Positions 8,826 to 18,048 of a stretch of DNA of 64,000 nucleotides are shown piece by piece. The position numbers and the translations under genes are program-made. The DNA is from Klebsiella pneumoniae. Lineage in GTDB: Bacteria > Myxococcota_A > UBA796 > SXON01. The notes beneath the pieces were generated by a model, which ran no database searches, was not told the DNA's origin, and saw only the letters and a list, made by a program, of their open reading frames with translations. The stretch is from positions 62,001 through 126,000 of the forward strand of contig CAMAWH010000001.1 in NCBI GenBank assembly GCA_945861635.1, in the 5' to 3' direction. Within the stretch, counting starts at the first letter, position 1. Each line of letters starts with the position of its first letter.

Positions 8826-10448
8826 TCAGCCCCCCGCGCCGAGTTTCGCGAGACGCGCTTGGTACTCCGCCGCATTCGGCGGATTTCCCTTCAGGCAGGC
8901 GGTGTACGCGGTGGACGCGCCGGATGTGTCGCCCACGGCCTCGTAGGCCTCGCCCAGGAGGCAGCCTGCAGCCTTGTCACCCTTGTCAGCCGCCAATTTG
9001 AGGTTCGGGAGCGCGCCGTCCGCATTTCCACCACGGAGTTGCGACTCCCCGAGCTTTCGGAAAATGCTCGCCCCGTTTGCGCCCGCCTTCACGGCGTTCG
9101 AGTAGGCCTTTACCGCCGTCGTGAAATCTTTTCCGCGGGCGGCGTCATCCCCCGCGTCCTCGTGGTCACCCGCCGACACCGCCTTCGCAACCGTACCACC
9201 CGGCGTGGGGGTGTTGGGAACGACAACTGGGCCCCCTGGCGCCCTGATGACTACGCCGGGAGCCGCGCCCCCCGGCGGAGCCGCCGTCTGACAGCGAATT
9301 TCCACCCGTCCAGGGCCCCAACAGTGCTCGGGCTCGGGCAGCGTCACCACGATCGGCGCGTCCGGTGCCGACTCAACCCAATCATTGGTGTTGATCTTGG
9401 GCAACGGCTCCACCACTGGTTCCGGCGTGGCACCCCCGCCGCCCGGGTTCGCGCCTGGCTTCTTGCCCCCTTTACCTGGCGCTTTCGTCACATTGGCCGC
9501 GGGTGTCTGCGGCACGTCCGGCGTGCGGCTGAAGTACCAACCAAGCGCAACCAAAGCGACCAACCCAGCGGCCGCGGGGAACAGCCAAGCCGGCCGCGCA
9601 CCCGCTTGATTGGCATCCTTTTGGGCCCCCGCGCGACTCCGTTGACTCGACCGCTCCCGTTGCCGGGCCTTCAACTCCTCAAACGGATCGCGGAACGTCG
9701 GACCCGTGCGGGGGTTGGCCTCCTGACGCGCAATTTCCGCGCTGGCGGAAGCAGCGAGTTCGGCCGCCAACTTCCCGAGGTCCTGAATGGCAGGACCTTC
9801 CTTCGGGGCGCCGCCTCGAGCGATCTGCTCCGTGTTCAGCTTCTCCCACATCTCCACGAAGAACGAGTCGAGATCGGGAATCTCCCCGATGGGTTGCCAA
9901 CCTTTGCCGTCGTGCGAAATCACGTCCGCCGACGTGACCCGCCCGTCCGCAATGTACTTTCGAAGGGTCTTGATGTCCGAAAAGTCATATACAAGGCCGA
10001 TTTTCACCTTGACCTTCCACGCAGTCACCCCGACCTTGCGGAAGTCCAGCGTCGAAGCACGAGAGGCGGCGTCCTTTGCGGGTGCGGCAACCGGAGCGGC
10101 CATCGGCGGCAACGTCGGCGCGTTGGTCGAATCCACCGCAGGCGACGGCACGCGGAGCACCTCGTGCATCGACACGTTTCCCGTCGTGGCGGGAGGCGGA
10201 GCCTTTACAGGTTCGGCGCCCCTGATCTCGATCGGCATCTTCCCGATTCGGGTCGGCTCCGCGTCTTCCCACTCACTTGGCGCGGGGGCAGGCGTGGGCG
10301 TAAGGGTTGCGCCGCCGGCCGACGGAGCCTGCGCGAACACAACGAACACATGCTTGCACTTCGGGCACGTGATCTTCGCGCCGCGCCCGGTGATCTTCGC
10401 ATCATCGAGCTTATAGCGGGACTTACAGGATTCGCAGGAAACAATCAA
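8826..10448 (-). CDS. Zinc-ribbon / GYF-like / TPR single-pass membrane protein
   Basis: This 540-residue protein begins at a TTG codon. That start is supported because the zinc ribbon begins at once (C5/C8, C28/C31, MJ0042 type), and a GGGGAG lies about ten bases upstream. A Pro/Ala linker is followed by a GYF-like domain at about 148-205 (GLVYDFSDIKTLRKYI, then GKGWQPIGEIPDLDSFF). A coiled region precedes a membrane helix at about 286-306. The periplasmic part ends in TPR-like repeats (DFTTAVKAYSNAV; GNADGALPNLKLA). Overall order matches the next gene downstream and the zinc-ribbon/GYF part of myxobacterial GltJ. It lies 15 bases after the helicase gene. Confidence 0.82.
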   Translation of the reverse strand: MIVSCESCKSRYKLDDAKITGRGAKITCPKCKHVFVVFAQAPSAGGATLTPTPAPAPSEWEDAEPTRIGKMPIEIRGAEPVKAPPPATTGNVSMHEVLRVPSPAVDSTNAPTLPPMAAPVAAPAKDAASRASTLDFRKVGVTAWKVKVKIGLVYDFSDIKTLRKYIADGRVTSADVISHDGKGWQPIGEIPDLDSFFVEMWEKLNTEQIARGGAPKEGPAIQDLGKLAAELAASASAEIARQEANPRTGPTFRDPFEELKARQRERSSQRSRAGAQKDANQAGARPAWLFPAAAGLVALVALGWYFSRTPDVPQTPAANVTKAPGKGGKKPGANPGGGGATPEPVVEPLPKINTNDWVESAPDAPIVVTLPEPEHCWGPGRVEIRCQTAAPPGGAAPGVVIRAPGGPVVVPNTPTPGGTVAKAVSAGDHEDAGDDAARGKDFTTAVKAYSNAVKAGANGASIFRKLGESQLRGGNADGALPNLKLAADKGDKAAGCLLGEAYEAVGDTSGASTAYTACLKGNPPNAAEYQARLAKLGAGG

Positions 10449-10463
10449 AGGTGGAGGCTCCCC

Positions 10464-12800
10464 TCAGGGAATGAGGATCTCGAGGCCCGCTGTCACCGCA
10501 AACACGGTGCGTGGGCCATGGTTGGCGAAGTGTATCGTAAGGCGCGGGTTGGAGGGGATGCCTTCGCGACGCGAGATCGTTCCAACGCCATGGGTCGGGT
10601 GAAAGACCTGCACTCCCTCCTTGAACACCTCCATCGAGTCCGGCGCGAGTGTTCGGAGATCGCGAGAGCGCACGGCGCCGAGCGAGGGAGCGAGGGCGGG
10701 GCGCGGCGGCGCGGGCGCAGCGCGTGGAGGGGCAAAGCCAGGACGCGAGGGAACGGTGCCGGAACGGGGCGGGGTGGACCACGAAGGCGCGCGCGCGGGT
10801 GTCCCAAAAGACATCGGAGCGCCGCGCATCGACGATGCCGGCCGATTCATCGTATCACTCGGGATTTCCTGAATAAACCTCGACAACGTCGCGTCCTCCC
10901 ACCAGCCATCCGGAGCGCGCCTGCGCAGCGGGGCCGAGATGAACAGCCGCTCCCGCGCCCGCGTGATGGCAACGTAGGCCAAACGCCTCTCCTCCTCGAT
11001 TTCTTCCTCCCGTTCACTGCGCGCGTGCGGAAAGCACTTTTCCACCATTCCTACGAGAAATACGACTGGAAACTCCAGCCCTTTGCAAAGGTGGGCCGTC
11101 AACAGCGTAATCGCACCACCCTCCGCATCGGGAAGGCTGTCCGACTGCGCAGACAGCGACGCCCGATCGAGAAATTGCTGTAGTTTTCCGATTGCATCCA
11201 ATTCCCCGACGTCCGCGCCTTCCTCAAATCCGCCAGGATCGTCGATACCCTCCCCAGCGGCGCGCGCCAACTCCCGGATATTCTCCTCCCGGCCTTGCGC
11301 TTCCTCCGTCGCCTCTTTTGCCAACATGCCGAAGTAGCCGCACTCGGCCGCGATGTAGAGCACAAGGTCGGTGAGTGGCATTATGCACGCCGCGGTCTCG
11401 AAGCGGTCCATCATCAGGGAGAATGCCGCGAAAGCATTTCCGGCGCGACCACCGACCGACCCCATGGCCCGCGCGGCCGCACGCAGCGGCGTGCCGGCAC
11501 GATTCGCCTGCGTGCGAAGGCTGTCGATCGCCTTGTCCCCGAGACCGCGCGTCGGCGTATTCACGATGCGCTGGAACGCCACGTCATCGTCGGGATTGAG
11601 GAGCAAGCGGAGGTACCCAATAATGTCCTTCACCTCCATCCGATCGTAAAACTTTCTGCCACCGACCAGCACATGTGGCAGCCGTTCCCGAGTGAGCGCC
11701 TGCTCGAACGACCGGCTCTGGGCGTTGGTTCGATAGATGATCGCAATGTCACACGGCCGGCGAGTCCGAAGCTGACGCCGGATTTCGCCGACCACGGACG
11801 CCGCCTCACTCTCCTCGTCCGGCCCCAACATCAGCTCGATGGGCTCGCCCGCCGCCGCATCGGTGCGGAGAGTCTTTTCCTTCCGTTGGTGGTTGTGTTT
11901 TACCACGGCCGACGCTGCACGAAGAATGGTAGCGGTGGAGCGATAGTTCTGTTCGAGCGTGACGACGGTGGCGTTCGGAAAATCGTTTTCGAATCCTAGA
12001 ATATTGCGAATATCGGCGCCACGAAAGGAATAGATGCTCTGGTCGTCATCTCCGACCACGGCAAGATTCTGTTCACGTGCAGCCAACAAACTGACCAACC
12101 GATACTGTGCCGGATTCGTGTCCTGATATTCATCGACGAGCACGTACCGAAATTGATTTTGCCAACGGGAAAGAATATCCGGATAGGCCTCCCAGATGTC
12201 AACGACCTTGTTCACGATGTCGTTGAAGTCCAGAGCATTGTTTCGCTTCAGTCGAATATTGTAATTTTCGAAAATGGTTGGAAACGGATCACCGCGCGGC
12301 ACGTTTTCAAAATCATTCTTCAACCGATTCTTCGTTCGATCAATACGCGCACGTACGGCGTTCGGCGGTAGATCCTTGTGAGAAATCCGCAAGTCGTCGA
12401 GTACGGCCTTGACCACGCGGCTTTGGTCGTCGTCATCGTAGATTACGAAGTCGCGACGAAATCCAAGCACCTCAATATCGCGACGCAGAATCCGCACGCA
12501 TGACGAATGAAAGGTGGACACCCATACGTTTTTCGCGACGTCACCGACGAGATCCGATACGCGATCCCGCATCTCTCCGGCGGCCTTGTTGGTAAACGTA
12601 ACGGCGAGGATGTTCCACGGCTGGAGCCTCGGTGCGTCGCGGCCGGGTCCGACCGTGCCCCGATCGAGCAGGTGCGCGACTCGACGAGTCAGCACGCGCG
12701 TTTTTCCCGATCCCGCGCCGGCGAGGATCAGAAGTGGACCATCCAGCGTCATCACCGCGCGCGCCTGTTCGGGGTTCAATCCCTCCGCAAACCTGCTCAT
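10464..12800 (-). CDS. UvrD/PcrA-family superfamily 1A DNA helicase
   Basis: This 778-residue ATP-dependent 3'-5' helicase is of the type acting in nucleotide excision repair, mismatch repair and clearing stalled forks. The Q motif LNPEQARAV is near residue 8, Walker A AGAGSGKT at 27-34, and Walker B is VDEYQDTN. The GDDDQSIYSFRGA and EQNYRS motifs follow, then VTRARERL-type motif VI (AITRARERLF). The C-terminal approximately 50 residues form the Tudor-like module of PcrA/UvrD (VFHPTHGVGTISRREG) that contacts RNA polymerase in other species. It overlaps glmU by four bases (ATGA). PcrA and UvrD cannot be separated by sight. Confidence 0.95.
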   Translation of the reverse strand: MSRFAEGLNPEQARAVMTLDGPLLILAGAGSGKTRVLTRRVAHLLDRGTVGPGRDAPRLQPWNILAVTFTNKAAGEMRDRVSDLVGDVAKNVWVSTFHSSCVRILRRDIEVLGFRRDFVIYDDDDQSRVVKAVLDDLRISHKDLPPNAVRARIDRTKNRLKNDFENVPRGDPFPTIFENYNIRLKRNNALDFNDIVNKVVDIWEAYPDILSRWQNQFRYVLVDEYQDTNPAQYRLVSLLAAREQNLAVVGDDDQSIYSFRGADIRNILGFENDFPNATVVTLEQNYRSTATILRAASAVVKHNHQRKEKTLRTDAAAGEPIELMLGPDEESEAASVVGEIRRQLRTRRPCDIAIIYRTNAQSRSFEQALTRERLPHVLVGGRKFYDRMEVKDIIGYLRLLLNPDDDVAFQRIVNTPTRGLGDKAIDSLRTQANRAGTPLRAAARAMGSVGGRAGNAFAAFSLMMDRFETAACIMPLTDLVLYIAAECGYFGMLAKEATEEAQGREENIRELARAAGEGIDDPGGFEEGADVGELDAIGKLQQFLDRASLSAQSDSLPDAEGGAITLLTAHLCKGLEFPVVFLVGMVEKCFPHARSEREEEIEEERRLAYVAITRARERLFISAPLRRRAPDGWWEDATLSRFIQEIPSDTMNRPASSMRGAPMSFGTPARAPSWSTPPRSGTVPSRPGFAPPRAAPAPPRPALAPSLGAVRSRDLRTLAPDSMEVFKEGVQVFHPTHGVGTISRREGIPSNPRLTIHFANHGPRTVFAVTAGLEILIP

Positions 12801-14152
12801 TTCTTCGCATCCGCGAGCAGTCGGTACCGCCGTCGCAACCGTTCGGCCGCGTTCGGCGTGATATGGAAGGGCGCGCGACCGACCGCGATTCCGTCCGCCG
12901 GCACGTCAACCGCTACGATGGTTCCGGCGCCAACAATCGCCCCATCTCCTACCGATACGGGCGCGACCAACGCAGTGTTGCTTCCGATGAACGCCCCCGC
13001 GCCGATGGTGGTGCGGTGCTTTCGCACCCCGTCGTAGTTGCACGTGATCGTTCCGGCGCCGATATTCGCGCCCTCCCCCACGTCGGCATCTCCCAGGTAG
13101 GTCAAGTGATTTGCCTTGGCGCCGCGCCGGAGGACCGTGTTTTTCACTTCCACGTAATTGCCGACGTGCGCACCCTCCTCGATGACGGAGCCCGGCCGGA
13201 GGCGCGCCATGGGTCCAACCACGGCGCCGCTTGCGACACGCGCGCCGTCGCAATGCGAACCCGCGAGTATCCGCGCGCCCACGCCGAGAGTCACGTCCTT
13301 AAGGACGCAGTACGGGCCAACCTCGCCTGCGATGTCCGACGCTCCTTCGATGACGACGCCGGGCCCGATGCGCGCGTCCGGATGGAGGGTAACGCTGGCG
13401 TCAATGCTCACGCTGTCCACGTCTGCAAAATCGACACCATCCAACGCCCATCGCCTGACGATGCGCCGCCTCAAAATGGACCGCGCGTCAGCGAGCGCGG
13501 CGCGATCGTTCACGCCGAGGAACAGTGCCGGATCAAATCCACAGACGACGTTGGCGTCGGGCCCGACGAGATCGGTAAGATAGAACTCTCCTTTGGGTGC
13601 ATGCGGCCGGAGGCTCGGCAGCGCCGATCGCAGGTACGCCGCGTCGAAGACGTATAAACCCGAATTGACCAGTCGAATCTTCCGCTGATCGTCGGTGCAG
13701 TCCCCCTCCTCAACGATTCCGACACCACCCACCATCCGGCCGTATCCCGTTGGATCGACCGCCTCAAACGCCGCGACCGTAACCGTGTGGCCGGCGTGAC
13801 CGGCAAGCAGCGCCCGGATCGCTGCCGCCGTCAGCAGGGGCGTGTCACCCGCACAAACAACGATCGCCCCGGACGCCGGTAGCGTCGGCAGCGCAAATCG
13901 CAGCGCATCTCCCGTGCCGCGCGGCGCCTCCTGCCTCACAAACGCGCAGCCGGGGAGCGCGGCGCGCACGGCCTCCTCCTGATGGTGGACCACGACCGTC
14001 ACCTGCGCACCGACCTCCCGCAGCGACGCCACGATCCAGCCGACCATCGGCATTCCCGAGAGCGGATGAAGCACTTTGGCGAGCGGCGACCGCATGCGCG
14101 TGCCAAGACCGGCAGCAAGGACAACGGCGTGGACCGACAGGTGGACCGACAT
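12797..14152 (-). CDS. glmU: Bifunctional UDP-GlcNAc pyrophosphorylase / GlcN-1-P acetyltransferase
   Basis: GlmU makes UDP-N-acetylglucosamine for peptidoglycan and LPS. The N-terminal uridyltransferase has the signature LAAGLGTRM at about 12-20 followed by SPLAKVLHPLSG. The C-terminal half is a left-handed beta-helix of hexapeptide repeats (GAFIGSNTALVAPVSVGDGAIVGAGT). The acetyltransferase region includes NYVEVKN and NHLTYLGDADVG. I use ATG 14152, which starts just before the nucleotide-binding strand, rather than an upstream in-frame codon; this gives 451 residues against about 456 in E. coli. It is the first gene of the minus-strand run ending at 4126. Confidence 0.95.
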   Translation of the reverse strand: MSVHLSVHAVVLAAGLGTRMRSPLAKVLHPLSGMPMVGWIVASLREVGAQVTVVVHHQEEAVRAALPGCAFVRQEAPRGTGDALRFALPTLPASGAIVVCAGDTPLLTAAAIRALLAGHAGHTVTVAAFEAVDPTGYGRMVGGVGIVEEGDCTDDQRKIRLVNSGLYVFDAAYLRSALPSLRPHAPKGEFYLTDLVGPDANVVCGFDPALFLGVNDRAALADARSILRRRIVRRWALDGVDFADVDSVSIDASVTLHPDARIGPGVVIEGASDIAGEVGPYCVLKDVTLGVGARILAGSHCDGARVASGAVVGPMARLRPGSVIEEGAHVGNYVEVKNTVLRRGAKANHLTYLGDADVGEGANIGAGTITCNYDGVRKHRTTIGAGAFIGSNTALVAPVSVGDGAIVGAGTIVAVDVPADGIAVGRAPFHITPNAAERLRRRYRLLADAKK

Positions 14153-14247
14153 GGGCCGCGAATGTAATCGACGGCGCAGGATAGAAGTCGAATCGGAGGC
14201 GGGATGCCCCACGTTCTCGTCGTCCGTTCACGGAATCAGGAGATGGC

Positions 14248-14970
14248 ATGAAAGCGTTCAAAGGCAAGGTGGTCTGCGTCACAGGGGCAGGGCGCGGACT
14301 CGGGAAATCCCTCGCGCAAGCATTCTCGCGCGAGGGCGCTTCGTTGGTGCTGGGGGCACGCACGACGCCAGAAATAGATGCGTTGGCGGAGCAACTCGGC
14401 AATGCGATGGCCGTCCAAACAGACGTGCGGCTGCCGGGTGACTGCGACCGATTGGTCGAGGCAGCGGTCGCAGAATTCGGACGGTTGGACATCATGATCA
14501 ACAATGCCGGCCTCGCGATTTACGGCCCCGTGGAAGACGCGACGCCGGACGCCGTGGACGCGATGATTGACACCAACGTAAAAGGCGTTATCTATGGGTC
14601 GATCGCAGCGTTTCGCGCCATGAAGCTCCAGCGTTCGGGTTTGATTGTCAATATCTCCTCGATCGCCGGGAAGCTTCACTTGGTGCACGAAAGCATCTAC
14701 AACGCGTCCAAATGGGCCGTAAATGGATTTACCGGAACGTTGCGCATGGAAGCCGCGCCCCACGGAATCAAGGTGAGTTGCGTGTGTCCAGGCGGAATCG
14801 ACACGCCGTTCTGGAAAGCCATGGATTTTTATCCATTTCCGGACGGCATCGACCCCAGCGCCGACTTCATGTCCGCGGATGAGGTCGCCGACAGTATCGT
14901 CGAGTTGGCAAATAAGTCCGATCGATATGTCATTCCCGAGCTCGTCATGGTTCCCTTAATTGCCCGCTGA
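14248..14970 (+). CDS. Classical SDR-family oxidoreductase
   Basis: This 240-residue NAD(P)-dependent short-chain dehydrogenase has a Rossmann glycine motif TGAGRGLG at 12-19 and NNAG at 85-88. The structural Asn110 is present, and the catalytic Ser138, Tyr151 and Lys155 (YNASK) have the classical spacing. PGGIDTPFW follows the catalytic block. An AGGAG lies seven bases before the ATG. The substrate cannot be read from sequence. The antiporter gene begins within its last codons, so the two are likely co-transcribed. Confidence 0.93.
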   Translation: MKAFKGKVVCVTGAGRGLGKSLAQAFSREGASLVLGARTTPEIDALAEQLGNAMAVQTDVRLPGDCDRLVEAAVAEFGRLDIMINNAGLAIYGPVEDATPDAVDAMIDTNVKGVIYGSIAAFRAMKLQRSGLIVNISSIAGKLHLVHESIYNASKWAVNGFTGTLRMEAAPHGIKVSCVCPGGIDTPFWKAMDFYPFPDGIDPSADFMSADEVADSIVELANKSDRYVIPELVMVPLIAR

Positions 14971-16192
14971 GTCCGGGCACGCCGAACTGACGGCATCCCT
15001 ATTCGCGGTGGCGTTGATCCTGGTGATGGCGAAATTGGGTGGCGACCTTGCCACGCGCGCCAAGCAGCCTGCCGTACTCGGTGAGTTGGTGGTTGGCTTG
15101 ATTCTTGGCAACATTGGGCTCGCGGGCTGGCATGGCGTCGATTTCATCCGAACGGACAATTCAGTAAATCTGCTCGCGCAGATCGGGGTGATCGTCCTGC
15201 TGTTCGAGATTGGCCTGCAGTCGACACTTGGCGAAATGGCACAAGTCGGGCGGTCCGCGGTGTTCGTCGGCGTGCTCGGAGTGATCGCGCCGTTTGCTCT
15301 CGGGTGGGGTGTCGGCGCCTGGCTTTTGCCCGATCGATCAGCGTACGTCCACGCTTTTCTGGGCGCGGCGCTCACCGCAACGAGCGTCGGCATCACGGCG
15401 CGCGTGCTTCAAGACCTGGGGAAATCCCAGACGCCCGAGGCCCGCGTCATTCTGGGCGCCGCGGTCATCGACGATGTGCTCGGGCTGATGATCCTGGCCG
15501 CGATCAGCGGCGTCATCGCGTCGCTCGACGGCGGGGGGCCATCGGGCTGGGCCGTCGTCGCGATCGTCGTCCTGAAAGCAGCCGCGTTCCTCGGCGGAGC
15601 GCTTCTGCTCGGGCGGGCGCTCACACCTGCCTTTTTCCGAACCGCCGCGCGATTGAGGGGCAGCGGCGTACTTTTGTGTGTGAGCCTTGGGTTTTGCTTC
15701 GCTCTGGCGTGGCTGGCGGGCGTGGTCGGCCTCGCACCGATTGTGGGCGCCTTCGCCGCGGGCTTGATTCTCGAAAATGTTCACTACGAACCGTTTCGAG
15801 AGCGCGGGGAGCGGCAGCTGGAAGAGTTGATTCAGCCCGTTACCCAATTTCTCGCTCCGATATTTTTCGTGACGATGGGCGCCCACGTCGATGCGACCGC
15901 GTTCGCCGATACGTCCGTGCTGTTTCTCGCTTCGGCCCTCGTGATCGCCGCAATCGTCGGCAAGCAGGCGTGCATGCTCGGCGTCGTCGACAAAGGCGTT
16001 CGCCGGCTTCCTGTTGGTATCGGCATGATTCCGCGGGGGGAGGTCGGCTTAATTTTCATCAGCCTCGGCCTGACGCTGCGGATCGACGGCCAACCCATCG
16101 TCGACGCATCCACGTACGGCGCCGTCGTGATTGTCGTCGTTGTAACAACGCTGATCACGCCGCCGGCGTTGGCCTGGAGCCTCCGGAGATGA
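14960..16192 (+). CDS. CPA2-family cation:proton antiporter
   Basis: This 410-residue inner-membrane Na+/K+:H+ antiporter of the Kef/NapA type has about 12 membrane helices. The family landmarks are visible: LGELVVGLILGNIGL near the N-terminus, IGVIVLLFEIGLQS, and the ion-binding DD pair in VIDDVLGLMIL at about residue 175. The PRGEVGLI motif is near residue 360. The best start is TTG 14960, overlapping the SDR stop by 11 bases. It lacks the C-terminal RCK/TrkA domain of KefB/C, so it resembles NapA or GerN-length proteins. Its stop overlaps the next gene's ATG (ATGA, 16189-16192). Confidence 0.92.
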   Translation: MPAESGHAELTASLFAVALILVMAKLGGDLATRAKQPAVLGELVVGLILGNIGLAGWHGVDFIRTDNSVNLLAQIGVIVLLFEIGLQSTLGEMAQVGRSAVFVGVLGVIAPFALGWGVGAWLLPDRSAYVHAFLGAALTATSVGITARVLQDLGKSQTPEARVILGAAVIDDVLGLMILAAISGVIASLDGGGPSGWAVVAIVVLKAAAFLGGALLLGRALTPAFFRTAARLRGSGVLLCVSLGFCFALAWLAGVVGLAPIVGAFAAGLILENVHYEPFRERGERQLEELIQPVTQFLAPIFFVTMGAHVDATAFADTSVLFLASALVIAAIVGKQACMLGVVDKGVRRLPVGIGMIPRGEVGLIFISLGLTLRIDGQPIVDASTYGAVVIVVVVTTLITPPALAWSLRR

Positions 16193-17175
16193 GGCTGTGC
16201 TATCGTCGGCGAGTGGGATCGTTCTGGCTGTTGCTGATATTCCTTATAATGGGCGCCTGCTCAGCGGAAACGGAATCCGGCTCGCAAGCCGATCGAGCGG
16301 GCGACACAGCGTCGAATGACACGGGAATTCTCGATCCCAACGTTCGCCGATTCGTCTCGGGCGATCTGGAAATTCCCGGGTACGCCGACAGCATGCTCTG
16401 CACGTTCGGGACATGGACGGGCGGCAACCTTGGCGTCGTTTCGTTCCGCTCGCAGCAGTCCTCGCCCATGGGGCACCACGCCATGTTCATGCGGGCAAAC
16501 GCCGGCTCGGACAACCAACCGATTCCGGACGACGGCACGGTGATTGCGTGTGATGACTGGCCCCTCGACAACCTCTTTCAGTCCACTGGTGAGGCGAACG
16601 ATGGCGGCATCTCGCCCACCGGAACGGCGCTGCCCGATGGCATGGCGATGAAACTGGCCGATGGCACACGATGGGCGATTCAGTCTCACTACGTCAACAC
16701 CGGCGCGGACCCCGTGACGGCGATCGACACCGTATTGCTCGGCGTTGTCGAACCCTCTCAAGTCACCACGTGGGCGGCGGTCTATTCCCTGAACAATGTG
16801 GGATTCAACCTGCCGCCCGGACAGGCGCAAACGAGCTTTCCGTGCTCGTTCGACCATGAATTCTACGTGATGAGCCTGATGGGCCACATGCACGAATACG
16901 GCACGTCGATCAAGGTCGAGCTGGGCGTCGGGAACGAGATCGAGACCATCTACGAGATTGCCGAATGGAAGGCAGAGTATCGGGACCAGCCCGTCGTTAC
17001 GACGTGGCTTCCAGGGGAGTTTCTGGTTCCGGCCGAGACGGTGATTACCACGTCATGCGCTTGGAATAATATCACGGACCAATCGTTACACTTCCCGCAG
17101 GAAATGTGTTCCGCGCTCGGCGTCGGGTACCCAAGTGAGGAACCGATCGCATGCAACGCCGGCATACGACGGTAA
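16189..17175 (+). CDS. PHM/DBM-like copper type II monooxygenase, lipoprotein
   Basis: This 328-residue lipoprotein (signal helix FWLLLIFLIMGAC, acceptor Cys24) resembles the catalytic core of peptidylglycine alpha-hydroxylating and dopamine beta monooxygenases. These enzymes hydroxylate C-H bonds using two uncoupled coppers, O2 and ascorbate. All copper ligands of that family can be matched. For CuH they are H96-H97 (MGHHAMFM) and H167 (QSHYVN). For CuM they are H233 and H235 (MGHMHEYG) and the methionine M306 in the PQEMC motif. Several cysteines probably form disulfides. It is coupled to the antiporter by an ATGA overlap. The substrate is unknown; an alternative GTG start lies a few codons downstream. 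Confidence 0.85.
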   Translation: MRLCYRRRVGSFWLLLIFLIMGACSAETESGSQADRAGDTASNDTGILDPNVRRFVSGDLEIPGYADSMLCTFGTWTGGNLGVVSFRSQQSSPMGHHAMFMRANAGSDNQPIPDDGTVIACDDWPLDNLFQSTGEANDGGISPTGTALPDGMAMKLADGTRWAIQSHYVNTGADPVTAIDTVLLGVVEPSQVTTWAAVYSLNNVGFNLPPGQAQTSFPCSFDHEFYVMSLMGHMHEYGTSIKVELGVGNEIETIYEIAEWKAEYRDQPVVTTWLPGEFLVPAETVITTSCAWNNITDQSLHFPQEMCSALGVGYPSEEPIACNAGIRR

Positions 17176-17183
17176 TACGAGCC

Positions 17184-17195
17184 CGGGATTTCCCG
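17184..17195. terminator. Short palindrome between convergent stops
   Basis: CGGGA-TT-TCCCG forms a five-base-pair stem with a tiny loop in the 22-base gap between two convergent genes. It could serve as a weak bidirectional terminator, but it has no clear U-tract. Confidence 0.25.
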
Positions 17196-17197
17196 CC

Positions 17198-18037
17198 CTA
17201 CCCGCGACCGTGGGCCCCGAAATGTTCACCCGGGTGCATCAGGATCTCGCCGAAGCGAGTCGCGACCCGGCCCGCCATGACTCCGTCGATCAGTCGATGG
17301 TCGAACAGCATGATCACCGGGAGCATCGGCCGTATCGTCGGCACGCCGTCCACCGGAATCACTTCGTCCTGGACCGCGCTGGCGCCCCAAAACGTGCCCA
17401 CCTGAAACAAACGTTGGGGAGGCGCCACCGACGCACCGCGGAACAACAGGCCCGATTGGGTCGAAAACGCCGCCCCTGCGTTGGATAGCCCTGTCGTCAC
17501 GCCAACCTTTCGATAAAAGGCCCCGCCGATCACCGGGGATTTCAACGCGCGATCAAATACCCCGAGCGCGCCACGGAAAACCGGACCCGGAGCGTGCTCG
17601 GCCAGACCCAGAAGCGCTCGCACCACCGGATCGGTTGGGCGTCCGGTCCGTTCGGCGGCGACGCGCGCCCTGGAAACCTCGGCCAACGCGCAGAGCGTCA
17701 GTTGATCGACATCGGTCACAAGCGCCATCGACAGCTCGTTTTCTGCCCCGCCATGCCCCACCAAATTGATGGGCATCACGATTCCCACGTGCTCTGCAAG
17801 CACAATTTTTCGACCGATCACGCGCCCGTTTGCCTTCGGAAATTCACGGAGCGTCCGCGCAATGCTGGCGGCCACGAGATGATTGAGCGAGACGCGCGGA
17901 CCTTCCTCACCGGCGAGCGAGGCGAGGTACGTCCTGCCCGCTAGAAAATCAACCGCAAAGTTGCACGCAACCCACGGATTTGCGGGCCAGCGAAACCACC
18001 ATGTGAGGGCGCGGCGGACGGGACTACGGGCGGACAT
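17198..18037 (-). CDS. 2-oxoacid dehydrogenase E2-type (CAT-fold) acyltransferase domain protein
   Basis: This 279-residue protein has the chloramphenicol-acetyltransferase-like fold signature of dihydrolipoamide acyltransferases. The catalytic motif FDHRLIDG gives His247 and Asp251, preceded by GLSNAG at about 183 and a Pro-rich strand. No lipoyl or subunit-binding domain is present, so it is a stand-alone acyltransferase rather than a normal E2 of a dehydrogenase complex. Starting at ATG 18037 avoids overlap with the upstream protease gene, whose stop is 11 bases away. It is the last gene of a two-protease operon, so it might acylate a surface product, but its substrate is unknown. Confidence 0.8.
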   Translation of the reverse strand: MSARSPVRRALTWWFRWPANPWVACNFAVDFLAGRTYLASLAGEEGPRVSLNHLVAASIARTLREFPKANGRVIGRKIVLAEHVGIVMPINLVGHGGAENELSMALVTDVDQLTLCALAEVSRARVAAERTGRPTDPVVRALLGLAEHAPGPVFRGALGVFDRALKSPVIGGAFYRKVGVTTGLSNAGAAFSTQSGLLFRGASVAPPQRLFQVGTFWGASAVQDEVIPVDGVPTIRPMLPVIMLFDHRLIDGVMAGRVATRFGEILMHPGEHFGAHGRG

Positions 18038-18048
18038 CGTGCTGCGCC

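Noticed and set aside
8811..11183. Long open plus-strand frame opposite the zinc-ribbon and helicase genes
   Set aside because: It is antisense to clear minus-strand genes with recognised motifs, and its composition is Arg/Pro-rich, as expected for a GC-rich shadow frame.
12632..14152. Long plus-strand open frames opposite glmU
   Set aside because: glmU motifs on the minus strand account for the region; the plus frame has no domains or ribosome site.
15304..16188. Long N-terminal extension of the copper monooxygenase frame across the antiporter gene
   Set aside because: The antiporter frame has membrane helices and family motifs; the extension is Arg-rich shadow. ATG 16189 gives a proper lipoprotein signal.
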